From positions 154,353,092 to 154,417,091 of the forward strand of contig CM043943.1 in the NCBI GenBank assembly GCA_014529385.2: 64,000 nt of DNA, read 5' to 3'. The position numbers and the translations under genes were made by a program. Positions 12,690 to 24,298 of this stretch are shown here, piece after piece (within the stretch, counting starts at the first letter, position 1; each line of letters starts with the position of its first letter). This DNA is from Adiantum capillus-veneris. Taxonomy: Eukaryota; Streptophyta; Polypodiopsida; Polypodiales; Pteridaceae. Under the pieces are notes generated by a model. The model had not been told where the DNA came from, did not search any database, and saw nothing but the letters and a program-made list of their open reading frames with translations.

Positions 12690-13219
12690 TCATATGAAAA
12701 TCTAAACAAGTTTTTCATGGATTGGTGTATCCCAAATCCACCACTTGGCCATTTTCAACACATATTGAAAGGTAGGTGCATCCCAAATCTACAAGTCGGC
12801 CAATCTTAGCAAGTTTTGGATTGATGGTGAATCCAAGAGCTATTTTTTGGCAATTTTAAGCATTTTTTTAAAGGTGTGTGCATCCCTGATCACCCAATTG
12901 GCCACTGTAAGAAACTTATGGAGGGTTAATGAATTCTACATTAACCGGTTGGCCATTTTAAATAAGTTCTATAAGAACTAGTGCATCCTGCATCACTCAG
13001 CCTATAAACAAATTATAAAAAGTTGGATGCATCACATATCCACCCAGTGGTCAATATAAACAAGATGTAGAGGATGGTGGATTTGAGATCCACCACTTGC
13101 TCATTCTAAAATGCTTTGGAATATGGGTGCATCCGAGATCCACCACTTGGCCATTAAACTAAAATTTGATTTATCCCACATTTTTATCATACTCATTTTG
13201 AATCATATATTATCTCTAA
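12690..13219 (+). repeat. 51-bp tandem array, locus 1
   Basis: A diverged motif, best copies GATCCACCACTTGGCCATT, recurs with remarkably even spacing. The GGCCATT-equivalent word falls at 12,747, 12,798, 12,849, 12,900, 12,951, 12,999, 13,049, 13,099 and 13,149, a period of 49-51 bp. Units share TGCATCC before the motif and AAACAAG after it. The final part (13,150-13,219) is a longer, different block that also appears at 17,230-17,305 and, diverged, at 19,460-19,560. The array is interrupted by the LTR starting at 13,220. Confidence 0.9.
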
Positions 13220-14937
13220 TGTTGGTGTAGCCGAAGTTGGTCAATCATAGAAGATGGTACAAGCAAGTATATATAGGATAGTAGGTACATGGCAAAGGGT
13301 TGGAGTAGCCACAAAGAGCCTGGGCAAACAGGTAGCAGTTAATGTGTATGGATGATGCGGTTTTATAGACCCAAAGGACACCAGAGAGGGCCTGACAAAG
13401 TGATAGGTGAAGGAGGCCCAAGGTGAAATCTTTTTCCATGGAAATGTAGATCTTCAAGTTCTAAAGGAGCAGGTCTAGACGGCTCGTCAAACGGAGTCAC
13501 GGTGTGAAAGATATGGCAATTTAATGCTATAGATGTTTATAGATCTAAGACAGACAGGGCCGATGATGACATGTGGTCAAAGGCAGTTTGAAGTGACAAA
13601 CGTGTAGAGCTTGATTTATGGAGCATGTATGTCTTCAAAGATTGGCAATTAGAGTCACGGATGTCAAGATACAAGGCTTTGAAGTTTTGCCAGGGGCGAG
13701 GTCTGTGGTGGTTTACGCGCTTTGGAGAGCATTCTATCATAGGTTTTTTGGAGCTCGACCGGGTTCTAGGATGTGGTATGCACTATGTGAAGTTAGCAAG
13801 AAGTGATTGCTTGTCAATTGGGTGCTACTTTTGATAATAACCGACGGTGTTCTATGCGATACCATGGCGGTTTTTGGCGAGCTGGTGGCGACGCCGGCTA
13901 GTGGCAATGGCGTTTGGCACGCTGGTGATGTGGCACCATGTGGGGGTCATTTCTTGTGGCCTCTTAAGGGCCATACATTTCTAAAGGCAAAGTTGGGAGC
14001 ACCGACGGTGCCATCAATGCCCCCCCCCCCCCCCCCCTCCCCCAAGGGTTGTTTCATGTCATAAGTGGAGGGAGATATCAAGACCAACAGGGGGTGTTTC
14101 ACACAATGAAAATAGAGATGAACTCAAAAATCCTACCAAGTATTGGGCCATGCATAGGATGTTAAAATGGAGTATGACATGTATGAAATTAAAAAAAATG
14201 CCAAAAGGGTCTCGACTCTCCAGTTGCCTGCACAAGCAAAAACAAACAATTTTTTTCTTTTTGAATCTTTGTAAAGCCCCTAGAAAGGGGGGTTCACACG
14301 CCAATTCAAGGGCTTTTTTCTACTTGGGGCTTGGGGCCATTTGTTTCTCCAATGCTGAGCATGGAGCCAGGTGGTGTATTGTCAAAGCGCGGCTATGGGA
14401 TGGTGTGGAGCCGGAGGCTACCAATTGATGGCTTGGACTAGCCAAGGGTGTGTCAGCTAGGAGTGTCTTTGTAAATTTTTGTGTTGATGATAAAGAAGCC
14501 ATCATTGCCGTGATTTTGGGTCTCAATTCCCTCTTTCCCCTTCTCTTTTATTTGTTGTGTGTGTGTGTTCCAGTGTGTGTCAGTAGTTGTGTCCCCCTGA
14601 TGGTCTGTTGTGCATAGAGAGACTGGGGACGTTGCGTGTGGTGAAGGTAGTGAATGGTGATGTACGGGGTGATCAAGATCTCTTTGTGTTATCGCATCAA
14701 ATGTGTGTGTACAGTTGTGTGTAGATGGGGGTTTTTGTATGAGTCGTGTGAGTTTTGAAGGTTAAATCTAGTGGTTAGGGGGGATGTGTATATCTTGGGC
14801 TATAGAGAGGCATGTTGGTTGCATGTCAGGTGAGTCGTGTGAGTTTTGAAGGTTAAATCTAGTGGTTAGGAGGGATGTGTATATCTTGGGCTATAGAGAG
14901 ACATGTTGGTTGCATGTCGGGTGTGTCCCCCTTCGCA
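13220..14937 (+). repeat. Left (5') LTR of the LARD-like element
   Basis: It starts TGTTGGTGTAGCC and ends CCCCCTTCGCA. It aligns by eye with 17,306-19,362 over its full length, with two main differences. It lacks the segment that in the right LTR is 17,910-18,335, and it has a 91-bp tandem duplication (14,740-14,921) that the right LTR has once. A C run of about 18 at 14,020-14,037 lies where the right LTR has only seven to eight. The probable TATA box is in the missing segment. Confidence 0.8.
14740..14921 (+). repeat. 91-bp tandem duplication in the left LTR
   Basis: Two adjacent copies, 14,740-14,830 and 14,831-14,921, begin TGAGTCGTGTGAGTTTTGAA and differ at only a few bases. The right LTR of the same element has a single copy (about 19,250-19,340), so the duplication arose after insertion. 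Confidence 0.95.
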
Positions 14938-15109
14938 TCTTCTAGTGCCCCCAGAAAGGAGCACATTGATGCTCCTATTGGAAGTTTTAAGCGGTGTTTG
15001 AAAGATAAAAATCACTTGGCGGATGTTTGAAATATTTGGTGGTCAAGTTTAAAGCTGGCAGAGATGGTGGAGCTAAGTTTTGGCCCCATATTTATAGGTG
15101 TTGAAGACC

Positions 15110-15505
15110 ATGAAGATTGGTTAGCTGATTTCAAGCTATGGATGTTGTCAATGCATATGTTGACGGATACAAAGAAGCTATAGATGGTGCCGCTATTGAT
15201 GCGTGGACATGCCAAGGTTTGCTATGATGGTTTCAAGAGCAATGATTGAGATTCATGGCAAGAGTTGCACTGTCAGTTTCTTGAGCGCTTTTGAGAAGTG
15301 GTTACTCTGGAAAAGGCTGATGCAAGATTGAAGGCGATATGCTAGGATGTAAGTAAGGGTTTTTTAGTTTTTTTGGAGCTATTTGAGAGGTAGTTAGAGG
15401 TTGCTACTAAAGTGAAAGGCAATCAGTTTTTGCAGCTATCAAAGTTTCTTGAGTGCTTGCTTCTGAGGATCAAGGATAAGGTGGAGTACGGTGCGGATGC
15501 ATAGA
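15110..15505 (+). pseudogene. Gag-core remnant of the LARD-like element
   Basis: One frame reads EDWLADFKLWMLSMHMLTDT, then VPLLMRGHAKVCYDGF, DSWQELHCQFLERF and EVVTLEKADARLKAIC. This order (WL..F, K...PLL.G.A, DSW.EL...F..RF) is the retrotransposon gag core. Four to five stops (TAG/TGA) lie in the same frame, so it is dead. No zinc knuckle was found after it. It lies early in the interior, as gag should. Confidence 0.65.
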
Positions 15506-15939
15506 AAGATATGGTCTATTTGGCCAAGATAAAGAGCAAAAAAGTAAAGTTGAAGCTGGAGTTGTGGGCTTGTTGAAGCCTGCAAATTATGTGCCCGTTG
15601 CAGCAATAGTGTAGTATACTCTGGTTCAATCAAAGGTGATGCTGATTATTCGAAGTGCAAAGCTTGGTGAGGTATGGCCAATGGTTGATTATGTTCCTTG
15701 GATGTTTCCACTTTATAAAGTGCTTGTGCCAGTGATGGATGAGCTTGTCAAATAGGATAAGCCCCTTGTCAAAGTGGACCAGTGTGCAAAAGATCTAGCA
15801 GATGGCAGGTTTCCAGAGCATGTTGAAGAGGTAAAGCCTATTCTTGTAGACATCTTGCATGTTAAGGTAGCAGAGTGCATCTGAGTTTTGCAGATGCCAA
15901 GGGCTTGGAAGTATATGGAGAGAGTGTGCAAAGCTGTGG

Positions 15940-17015
15940 AGTTGGTCAAGCATTTGTGGAGCAGCAAACGGATGAAAATGATGATACGGAGTCGGTTTAT
16001 GATACTGATGGAGATGAAGACACTAGCTCAAGTTTTTGGTAGACAAATGAGGAGGATAGATCGGAGGAATCCGAATCCTATGGGAAGGAGACCGAGTCTG
16101 ATGAGCCGGTGATGGTAAATGTAAAGATGCCTTTTTGTTTAGCTAATGATGTGGTAGTAGCCAATGTTCAAGAAGAGCAGGTTGAAGTGCCAGAACTAGT
16201 GAAGGAAGATATACAGATGAGGGTGTTGTGTGTGGTACCATGTTGATGACCATGTTGATGAAGGTAGCGGTCGAAAGTGATATGGGAGTACAATTGATTT
16301 GAAGATTTGCAAAGGAGGGCAAGGCCGAGTCTATGGATAGCTAAGTGGGCCTCCAGAGTCAACAAGATAATGATGTTGAAGCAAAAACCAAGAGGGTTGG
16401 GCACCTTTCTGATGCTCATGATAGATTGAATGCTGACCAAAGAGGGGAGCAGCGGCACATGCCTGTGGATTGCCATGTCGAAGCAGTGGATACAGATTCT
16501 ATGGACCAGGTATGCTTTGAGAGTGATTCTAATTGGGGTTTTGATGATCCCATAGTTGCTATGGATGAAGAGATGCACGTGTTGGTTGATAGATACTTGG
16601 CCAAGATACAGGTGGTGTGAGGGTTAGCCCCTCTACTCGTGGAGATTTCTTTGGATGAGCAGTGTGCTATGATTATGCAAGCGGAGGGTGATGCGGAGGA
16701 CGGTTTGTATCGACCACCGATTTTCTTAAAGTAGGTTTCTTGCAAGGAGGCCTCCACTTTTTTTGGTTGGGAGGGAGGGTCGGGTACTTTTTTTGTGATG
16801 GTGAGTTTGATGCTACTTGGTATGGAGTGGATGCTTGTATGCCAACGGGTGCATGGAGTGCTGAAGGTAGGCCATGGATGGTCTACAAGCATGAGGCGCT
16901 ATGTGTTGGAGTGCAGCACAATGGGATGTTGTTACGGGTGGATGGAAGGAACCAATGGCAATATTTTGATCCACGCGGAGACCATGTGATGCAGGAGGTG
17001 GGGCAACCCACTTGA
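15940..17015 (+). pseudogene. Acidic and Trp-rich coding remnants of the LARD-like interior
   Basis: After the gag remnant one frame has a strongly acidic stretch (DENDDTESVYDTDGDED, about 15,974-16,024). Further frames are open at 16,345-16,620 (ends with TGA) and 16,740-17,015 (91 codons, Trp/Gly-rich: GRVGYFFCDGEFDATWYGVD). I recognise none of these as pol domains. They may be the C-terminal part of the element's single protein or captured host sequence. Confidence 0.35.
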
Positions 17016-17149
17016 AGGTTTGGCAGTAGGGCATTAAAAAAATGTACATATGGTTTTGGTTTGCTCATAGTGTGTGCCAATGTTTGCAATTGATAGAAGA
17101 ATAAAGCATGGTTGTCGTTGAACATAAATGTTCAATGAGGGGGTGGCAA

Positions 17150-19032
17150 TGATGGTGCAGCCAAAGTTGGTCCACCATAGAATATTGCACAAGCAGGTAT
17201 GTACAGGATAGTAGGCATCCGAGATCCATCACTTGGCCATTAAACTAAAACTTGATTTATGCCACATTTTTATCATACTCATTTTGAATCATATATTATC
17301 TCTAATGTTGGTGCAGCCAAAGTTGGTCATGATAGAAGATGGCACAAGCAAGTATATACAGGATAGTAGGTACATGGCAAAGGGTTGGAGTAGCTACAAA
17401 GAGCATGAGCAGACATGTATCAGTTGATGGGTTTGGATGTTGCGGTTTTGTAGACCCAAAGGACACCAGAGAGGGCGTGATAGGGTGACGAGTGAAGGAG
17501 GCCCAAGGTGTAATCTTTTTCCATGGAAATGTAGAGCTTAAAGTGTTGAAGGAGCAGGTCTAGATGGCTCGTCAAACGGAGCCAAGGTGTGAAAGATATG
17601 GCAATTCAAGGCTAGAGATGTTTACAGATCTAAGACAGATAGGGCTGATGATGACATGTGGTCAAAGGCAGTTTGAAGTGACAAACGTGTAGAGCTTGAT
17701 TTATGGAGCCTGTCTGTCTTCACAGATTGGAAATCAAGTCACAGATGTCAAGATTCAAGGCTTTGAATTTTTTCTAGGGGCCAGGTCTATGGTGATTTGC
17801 CCACTTTGGAGAGCATGCCATCAAAGTTTTTTTGAAGCTTGACCGGGTTCTAGGATGTGGTATGCACTGTGTGAAGTTAGCAGGAAGTGATTGCTTGTCA
17901 ATCGGGTGCCTGGACGATGAGATATGGTCAATTGAGCTTTAACAATCGTGTCGATCGCAAAGAATCTGATGTTTTTAGTGGTTCTGATTGCCTTGGTTGG
18001 AGGGTCTGGCAAGACCAAACTCGTACAAAGATGGGCGGACTTGGAGCCGGGGTGTCAACTTTGGGTGGAATTTCATAGCGTGGGCATCAAGCAATTGAGC
18101 GCGAAATGGCATACTGTGGAAACAAGTCCAAAAATTTGGGGTGTTTTGGGAATTTTTTGAATCTTTGGAAGCCTTGGGGGGTTGGCTGCCACTTGGATAT
18201 TTGGATTATCCCACATGGGTATTGTGGGGCAGAGGACCAAGGATATATATAATGGAACGTGGTCTTGCTTATGGCATCACAACTGGGAGCTCGTGGAGCT
18301 CCAAAGGGCATGGCTATGGCGGCCCCTTGAGGTGCTTCTCTTGGCGGTAACTGACGGCATTCTACGTGATGCCATGGCGGTTTTTGGCGAACTAGTGGAG
18401 ACGCCGGCTAGTGGCGGTGGCGTTTGGCACGTTGGTGATGTGGCACGTTGTCGGGGTCATTTCTCGCGGCCTCTTAAGGGCCATACATTTATGAAGGCAA
18501 AGTTGGGAGCACCGACGGCACCGTCGGTGCCCCCCCCAAGGGTTGTTTCATGTGGTAAGTGGAGGGAGATATCGAGACCAACAGGGGATGTTTCACACAA
18601 TGAAAAGAGAGATGAACTCAGTGTTGGCCCATGCATAGGATGTTAAAATGAAGTATGTCATGTGTATGAAATGGAAAAAAATGCCAAAAGGGTCTCCGAC
18701 TCTCCAGTTGCCGCACAAGCAAAAAAAACAACTTTTTTCTTTTTAAATCTTTTTAAAGCCCCTAAAGGGAGGTTCACACGCCATTTCAAGGGCTTTTTTC
18801 CACTTGGGGATTGGGACCATTTTTTTCTCTACTGTTGAGCATGGAGCTAGGTGGTATATTGTCAAAGCGCGGCTATGGGCTGATGCAGAGCCGGAGGGCT
18901 GCCGATTTAGGATTTGACCTCGCCAAGGATGTGTCTGCTTAGAGCATTGTATATATGATCTGGTTTGTTGAAAGAATCCATCATTGCCATGATTTTGGGT
19001 CTTGATTCCCCCTTCTCCCTTCTCTTTTCTCC

Positions 19033-19074
<42 letters not shown>

Positions 19075-19362
19075 GAGTGTGTGTCGGTAGTTGTGCCCCT
19101 CCCCAATGGTGTGTTATGCACAGAGGGATTGAGAGAGGTTGTGTGTGTGGTGAAGGTAGTGAATTGTGCTATATGGGATGATTGGGCTTTGTTTGTGGTG
19201 CATCATCGAGGTTGTGCACCTGGTTGTGTGCAAATGGTGTTTTGCCTGTGGGGTTGTGAGTTTTGAAGATGAACTCTATTGGTTAGGGGTGTTGTGTATA
19301 TCTTGGGCTATAGAGAGGCGTGTTAATTTTGTGTCGGGTTTGTTTCCCTTTCCCCCTTCCCA
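17150..19362 (+). repeat. Right LTR of the LARD-like element, with a duplicated start and captured flank
   Basis: The first LTR start TGATGGTGCAGCC (17,150) follows a purine tract but aligns only to about 17,212. Then comes 17,212-17,305, a copy of the 51-bp-array sequence found just left of the 5' LTR (13,130-13,219), and then a second complete LTR start at 17,306. The LTR contains GATATATATAATGG (18,243-18,256), a probable TATA box. It has a (GT)n tract at 19,036-19,069 and ends near CCCA (19,362). From 17,910 to 18,335 it carries sequence missing from the left LTR. Confidence 0.75.
18242..18256 (+). promoter_or_regulatory. Probable LTR TATA box
   Basis: GATATATATAATGG is the best core-promoter match in this LTR and lies inside the 426-bp segment that the left LTR has lost. 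Confidence 0.45.
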
Positions 19363-19374
19363 ACGTATCTTTTT

Positions 19375-19800
19375 AACATTTGAATACCAAATCCATCAAG
19401 TGGACAAATCAAACAAGATGTAGAGGATGAGGCATCCTGTATCCACCACTTGGCCATTTGAATTCAAATCTAGAATATCCCAACCTTTTATTCTACTCAA
19501 TTTGAATTATATCTTGTCTTTAGGATATCTTTCTTAACATTTGAATTATAAATCCTCCAATTGGTCGATCTAAACAAGATGCAGAGGATAGTGCATCCTA
19601 AATCCATCACTTGGACATTTATAAAACCTTTGGAATGTAGGTGTATCCAAGATCCACCAATTGGCCATTTAAATTATCACGCCCCTTTTAATCCTACTCA
19701 ATTTAAATCCATTACTTGTTTTAAGTTATCTTCCTTGACATTTGAATCTTAGATCCACCACTTGGTGATTTTAGAGCATTTTCACCCATTTTGATTTCAA
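19375..19800 (+). repeat. 51-bp tandem array, locus 1 continued to the right of the LARD-like element
   Basis: The same motif family resumes right of the LTR: ATCCACCACTTGGCCATT (19,440-19,457), CCACCAATTGGCCATTTA (about 19,646-19,663) and ATCCACCACTTGGTGATT (about 19,752-19,769), with longer ATTTGAAT-containing spacers. These spacers contain the undivided version of the sequence that flanks the LARD-like element on both sides. Confidence 0.8.
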
Positions 19801-20114
19801 AATTTCTTACTTTACCCACACCCACTGCCCATTCAATCCACTTCTTTTCAAATTCAAACTTGAAGCCTGGCATTAATCTGATGAAGTAGAATATCTCTTA
19901 TGAAGTGTCTCTTTCATTGTTATGTAGACAATAGACAACAAGGTTAGAAATCAAAAAGATATCAAGAAACACACCTTTGTAAGATAATTGTTTATCATGT
20001 GTCCAGTGTATTAAATGTCGTATGACCTTGATCCTATTTGGTATGTTGAAGTGGTTTTATTAAAAAAGATGATAGAGAGAGAGAGAGAGACGATGTGTAC
20101 GTGTAATACAAAAG

Positions 20115-20153
<39 letters not shown>

Positions 20154-20723
20154 TGTAATTAAACAAGAAATGATAGAAAGAGGGCGAGAGAGAGAAAGGG
20201 AGAGGGTGTTAGTGGAGTTTGTATGGATGACAGAGAAGAGAGGGTAGGCATGGCAACGAAGGACGATGGCAACAGCGGTGATGCAAAGCGGTGAGAATGT
20301 GGGCGGAGAAGTCTAGATTGAAGAAGCCTCGAAGATCCATAGGCAATGCATGAAAGAGGCATTCAGCTACAAGCTTAGACAAGTGTGCGTTGAAGAAGTG
20401 TCAAAGAGCCACATGCAACGCATGAAAGAGGCACTCAATCACAAGCGCGCGCACGCGTGCACACACACATAGAGGAAAAAGAAAAACAAAATTTACTAAA
20501 TGCCTTAATAACCTTCACTTTTTACTAAATGCTTTTGAATATTTTTTTAAAGAGTGCCTATGTAGACCACGAAGCATTTAAAAGAATATTTTAAAATTTT
20601 AAAAAGAAAACAATATAAACTTTAATTAAAAAAGAAAAAATAATATTTTTGATTAAATTTTAAAACTTAAAAAATCTAATCTGAACAAAAGAATAATTAG
20701 TTCCCTTGATCTCAATATTGGTC

Positions 20724-20810
<87 letters not shown>

Positions 20811-21051
20811 AATTAAATTTTGAAAATTAAAAATCTAATCTGAACAAACAAATAATTAGTTCCCTTGATCTCAATGGTCTTTGGTGTGTGTGTGTGTGTG
20901 TGTGTGTGTGGAAGAGCTAGGAGTTAAAAAAGAATTAAAGGAGTTGGGGGTAGTAAGAGAGTTGGGTCTTTTCAGAGCAGGGGAATCATCATCATCAATA
21001 CATGGTTTGAGTAACCTAGTGATGATCTTTACACCTTTGTAGTTAGCATAA
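19801..21051. other. AT-rich intergenic stretch with microsatellites
   Basis: No gene is seen. (GT)n tracts lie at 20,118-20,151, 20,728-20,777 and 20,885-20,910, a (TA)n tract at 20,779-20,804 and (GA) runs near 20,075-20,090. A directly repeated ~80-bp unit is listed separately. Confidence 0.7.
20640..20911 (+). repeat. Two direct copies of an ~80-bp unit, each ending in (GT)n
   Basis: TAATCTGAACAAA..GAATAATTAGTTCCCTTGATCTCAAT occurs at about 20,677-20,720 and again at 20,836-20,875. Each is preceded by a similar AT-rich stretch and followed by GGTCTTTG and a (GT)n tract. The copies are separated by (GT)n(TA)n. Confidence 0.85.
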
Positions 21052-21055
21052 GTAG

Positions 21056-23435
21056 TGATAGCCGTTTCTCGGCTTTCCATAATTGCCATAGTAAGCTATC
21101 TCACCCTATCAAATCACTCAAACATTTTGGTTATCCCTACCATTTCACTGTACATAGTCGTGTGTGAGTTAGGGGACTTTTTCCATATCTTCTTAAAAAC
21201 CCTCAATTAGCTGGTCATTGGGCTAGTTGAGCCAAAAAAATAAAAAAAATATAAGTATATTATGGCCCATTTGTGTGTAACTATTTCATTGTATATAGAG
21301 CCTAAATAAAAGGATTTTTCATAATTATTTTGGTATTTATTTAAATATTTTTACCTATGGTGTGTTATTTATGCTATGTACATTGACTCACCATTACCAT
21401 GTTTTTTCTTACCATCTTGCATACTCTTTATTCCATATAAAAATAATTTCATGCAAGCTTCTCTTATTTTTGGTGTAACTCCATCCCAACAAAAATCCAA
21501 AAAAACTAGTTGTATTTATGTGTATATTTTTTCACTATTGTGATTTTTCCTTCCTACATCTATTCTCTTTTACTCTCATAAATTAGAACACCAAAAATAT
21601 TCATCTTTTTATGGTAGACTTATAATGAGAGAGATTTATTTTGAACCCTTTATATTTTTTCCACCTATATTATTTATATTTGACATGTACATATTTTTTT
21701 AGACCCCTCAATATTTGATTTTTTTAGTTGTACTATTTACTTTTATCATGATCTCAACAATATCTTCAATTATAGACCTACCAAATAAGGTCAAGGGTAT
21801 GTGGAATGCATGCATGCACCATGGGGAGCTCACTCTTGGAGGTATTCAAAAGAATCATCCAAAGAAGGACCTCACAAGGATCTTGTGCAGTGGAAAAAAA
21901 GTCGGTTTTGCTGAATTTTTAAAGATCACATGCTCCCCGAATTTGAAAAGGTGATACAAACAAAAGTTGTAGCTCGTGGGCTGAACTTTCACCTCAAATT
22001 TTTTCATATTTTTTTGAGCTACGAGCTGTGAGCTATGATTTTATTGGTGGACCCCAGGTTTTCCATGCTATGCAGCCACACCCCTCTTCCACTTTACCAT
22101 TTTCCTCTTTCACACACACCTCTCCATTCATCATCCCCACCTCTCTCACCACTCCTCTCTGCACCCTACTCACCTTCTTCTCAACCTTGAAGAATAAGAG
22201 AAACCATGGTGAACTCATGTCTCCTACACACACTTCCATTCCAAAATTGACCACCTAGTCTCATTTTTCCTCATCCATATTACCCATATCTATCAAAAAA
22301 CCACAAAATTCAGCCTCTTCTCTTGAAAGACAGCATCATGGTGATTGATTACTCATGTTTACTTACCTTGGCTTCCAAGGAAGGTCAAGAGTGGAAAAAC
22401 GTACCGTCAAAGCTAGTGGACCGTCAACAAGCGTCAAAATTGACCCTACTCAAGACACTTGGAGCATCAACATTGTAAGAAATCCATATTTTCTTACCTT
22501 AAGAGTTTTTTCTTCCTTTTTTGTATCCTACTTGGATACTCCCATTGTAAATATCCAATTTCATTTATAAATCAATAAAAATACTAACTCTACTAATTTA
22601 CTAACACTAACCTACTATGAAAAGTCCTATCACCTCCACTTCCCTCCTCTCTCTCTTCTTCATCTATCCCCACCAACTTCTTGATAATTCCAAGCAAAAG
22701 AAATTAGATAATTGCTAAAAATCTAACCCAATCATGGTTAGAGGAGTAACCCTAGCCCTCAAAATTGCTATAAAAGGAGGGTGTAGCTAGCACAAAAGGG
22801 AGCCATAAGCAAGAGCACGATGCTATAGCTTGAGAATCCAAGCTCAACCTCTCTAGAAGGAGCTCTTGAGTGGAAGCTCATTGTCTTATGCATATGCATG
22901 TGTTGTATTAGGGGTGATTAGCAAGGGAACTCTATGCCATTGTAAGAGAGAGTGATCATTCAATTAAGAGTAGGAAATCTATCATTTCTCCTACTAGTGT
23001 AAGCCCAACATTTGTTGAATCAAGGAGGGTGGATTTGGAGTAAGCTTGGATACTTTGTCTCTCTTCCAACGTGAAGTAATGGACAACAATGATGTGTAAG
23101 TGTCTTGGTTTTTTTTTTTTTAAGTTCTTGATAGCTTGTGTCTGGGTGTTGTCATCAATTTAGCCATAAATCCCACATACTGTAAGAGGACGACAGGGTG
23201 GAGAGGACTCCCCTGGTCTTAGCCTTAAGACAGTGATTGGGGTGGCTTTTCTTGTGATGTGTTGTGGTGAAATTTACTCAAGCTATGTTGAACAAATACT
23301 AATCTCACTTTGATCGGTCATGACAGATTTGTAAGAAGGTATTAATGCAAAGCACCCCCTCCCTCTTCTCTCTCTTTCTTACATATATAATTGTGTTTGC
23401 TTGATCCTTGCCGATACATTTCAAAGCATCCCGAG

Positions 23436-23515
<80 letters not shown>

Positions 23516-23686
23516 GCGTCCTAGTTCACATCCAAAACTAGGTGGTGCCCCAAATTTGTGTAGGGTTAGGTTGTGGATTTGTGTGTGTGTTTGTTGTTTT
23601 CTCCAACCCCAACCCAATTGAGCAGCACGGGAGCCTACAAGGGTGCTTAGAGGCCACTCTTCTTGTTGCCCGCCCCGGACCGCCTC
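21056..23686 (+). repeat. 5' LTR of the Tat-like element (2,631 bp)
   Basis: It is full-length relative to the 3' copy. It has a TATA box TATAAAAGG at 22,769-22,777 and a (CT)38-type tract at 23,438-23,513. It ends GGACCGCCTCA just before the primer-binding site. Between 22,618 and 23,437 it contains about 820 bp, including the TATA box, that the 3' LTR lacks. Confidence 0.92.
22769..22777 (+). promoter_or_regulatory. TATA box of the 5' LTR
   Basis: TATAAAAGG is a canonical plant TATA box, 0.9 kb before the LTR end, so the transcript would start near 22,800. Confidence 0.6.
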
Positions 23687-23688
23687 AA

Positions 23689-23707
23689 ATTGGTGCCCCC
23701 ACTGAGG
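23689..23707 (+). other. Primer-binding site of the Tat-like element
   Basis: ATTGGTGCCCCCACTGAGG begins two bases after the LTR end. The TGG start and position are those of a tRNA-primed site. I have not assigned the tRNA. Confidence 0.65.
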
Positions 23708-24298
23708 AAGGCTTGTGTATGTTTTGTGAAGGCTCAACCTTTAGCATAATCAAGTAGCTTGCATGAATCACGAGAATTTGTATGATCCCTTCATTCCCAT
23801 TGCAAGTCAAAAGGTACACATAATTGTTAGTACTAAGTTTCAATTTCAACGTGTAATTCGTAGAATTTTAGGTCCTCTTAGGTTGGCAGAGATAAACGCA
23901 TCAGTAAATCCTTTTATTTTGCCTCTCATTAGGTACGACCTTAGTTTGGACGTCTATATTTTTGTTTTGTTTTAAGAATTAGGTCATGCATAGACCATGG
24001 ATAATGGCCCAAGAATAGAGGTTTTCCCCTTTCATTTCACTCCACACATCAGAATAAACATTGCAATTAGTAGAAAAATCCATTTTCAACAACGTATGGT
24101 GTTCATGTTTGGTGCCCAAAGAGTAGGAAAAATTCTCGCGTCACCAAACCCTGTCATCCTACCTCTTATTGATTATCATAGGTCTTTGATGTGAATATTT
24201 TTATTTTGTTGTAGAATAGATTGCAATTTAGAAAATATTATTGTGTAAATCTTTTAAAGAAAGAAAAAACAAAAACGCGTCACTTTGAAATCAATTCA

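Larger units (their letters stand above)
13220..19362 (+). mobile_element. Non-autonomous LTR retrotransposon, gag remnant only (LARD-like)
   Basis: Two long direct repeats (13,220-14,937 and 17,306-19,362, with a short extra LTR start at 17,150) flank about 2.2 kb. The interior contains a gag-like reading frame and acidic coding remnants but no protease, RT or integrase that I can see. A primer-site-like word TAGTGCCCCCAG follows the left LTR. A purine tract GAGGGGGTGGCA precedes 17,150. Such elements depend on pol proteins from other elements. TGCCCCC after the LTR resembles the primer site of the Tat-like element at 21,056 (TGGTGCCCCCACTGA), which could be a helper type. No target duplication was found, fitting the rearranged right LTR. 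Confidence 0.75.

Noticed and set aside
17948-18160. GGSGKTKL resembling a P-loop in a 70-codon frame
   Set aside because: It lies in the LTR of the LARD-like element. The G-x4-GK spacing is not met at the first Gly, and no other ATPase or NB-ARC motif follows.
22028-22570. ORFs present at both 22.0-22.6 kb and 30.5-31.1 kb
   Set aside because: They are the two LTR copies of the Tat-like element, not a duplicated gene.
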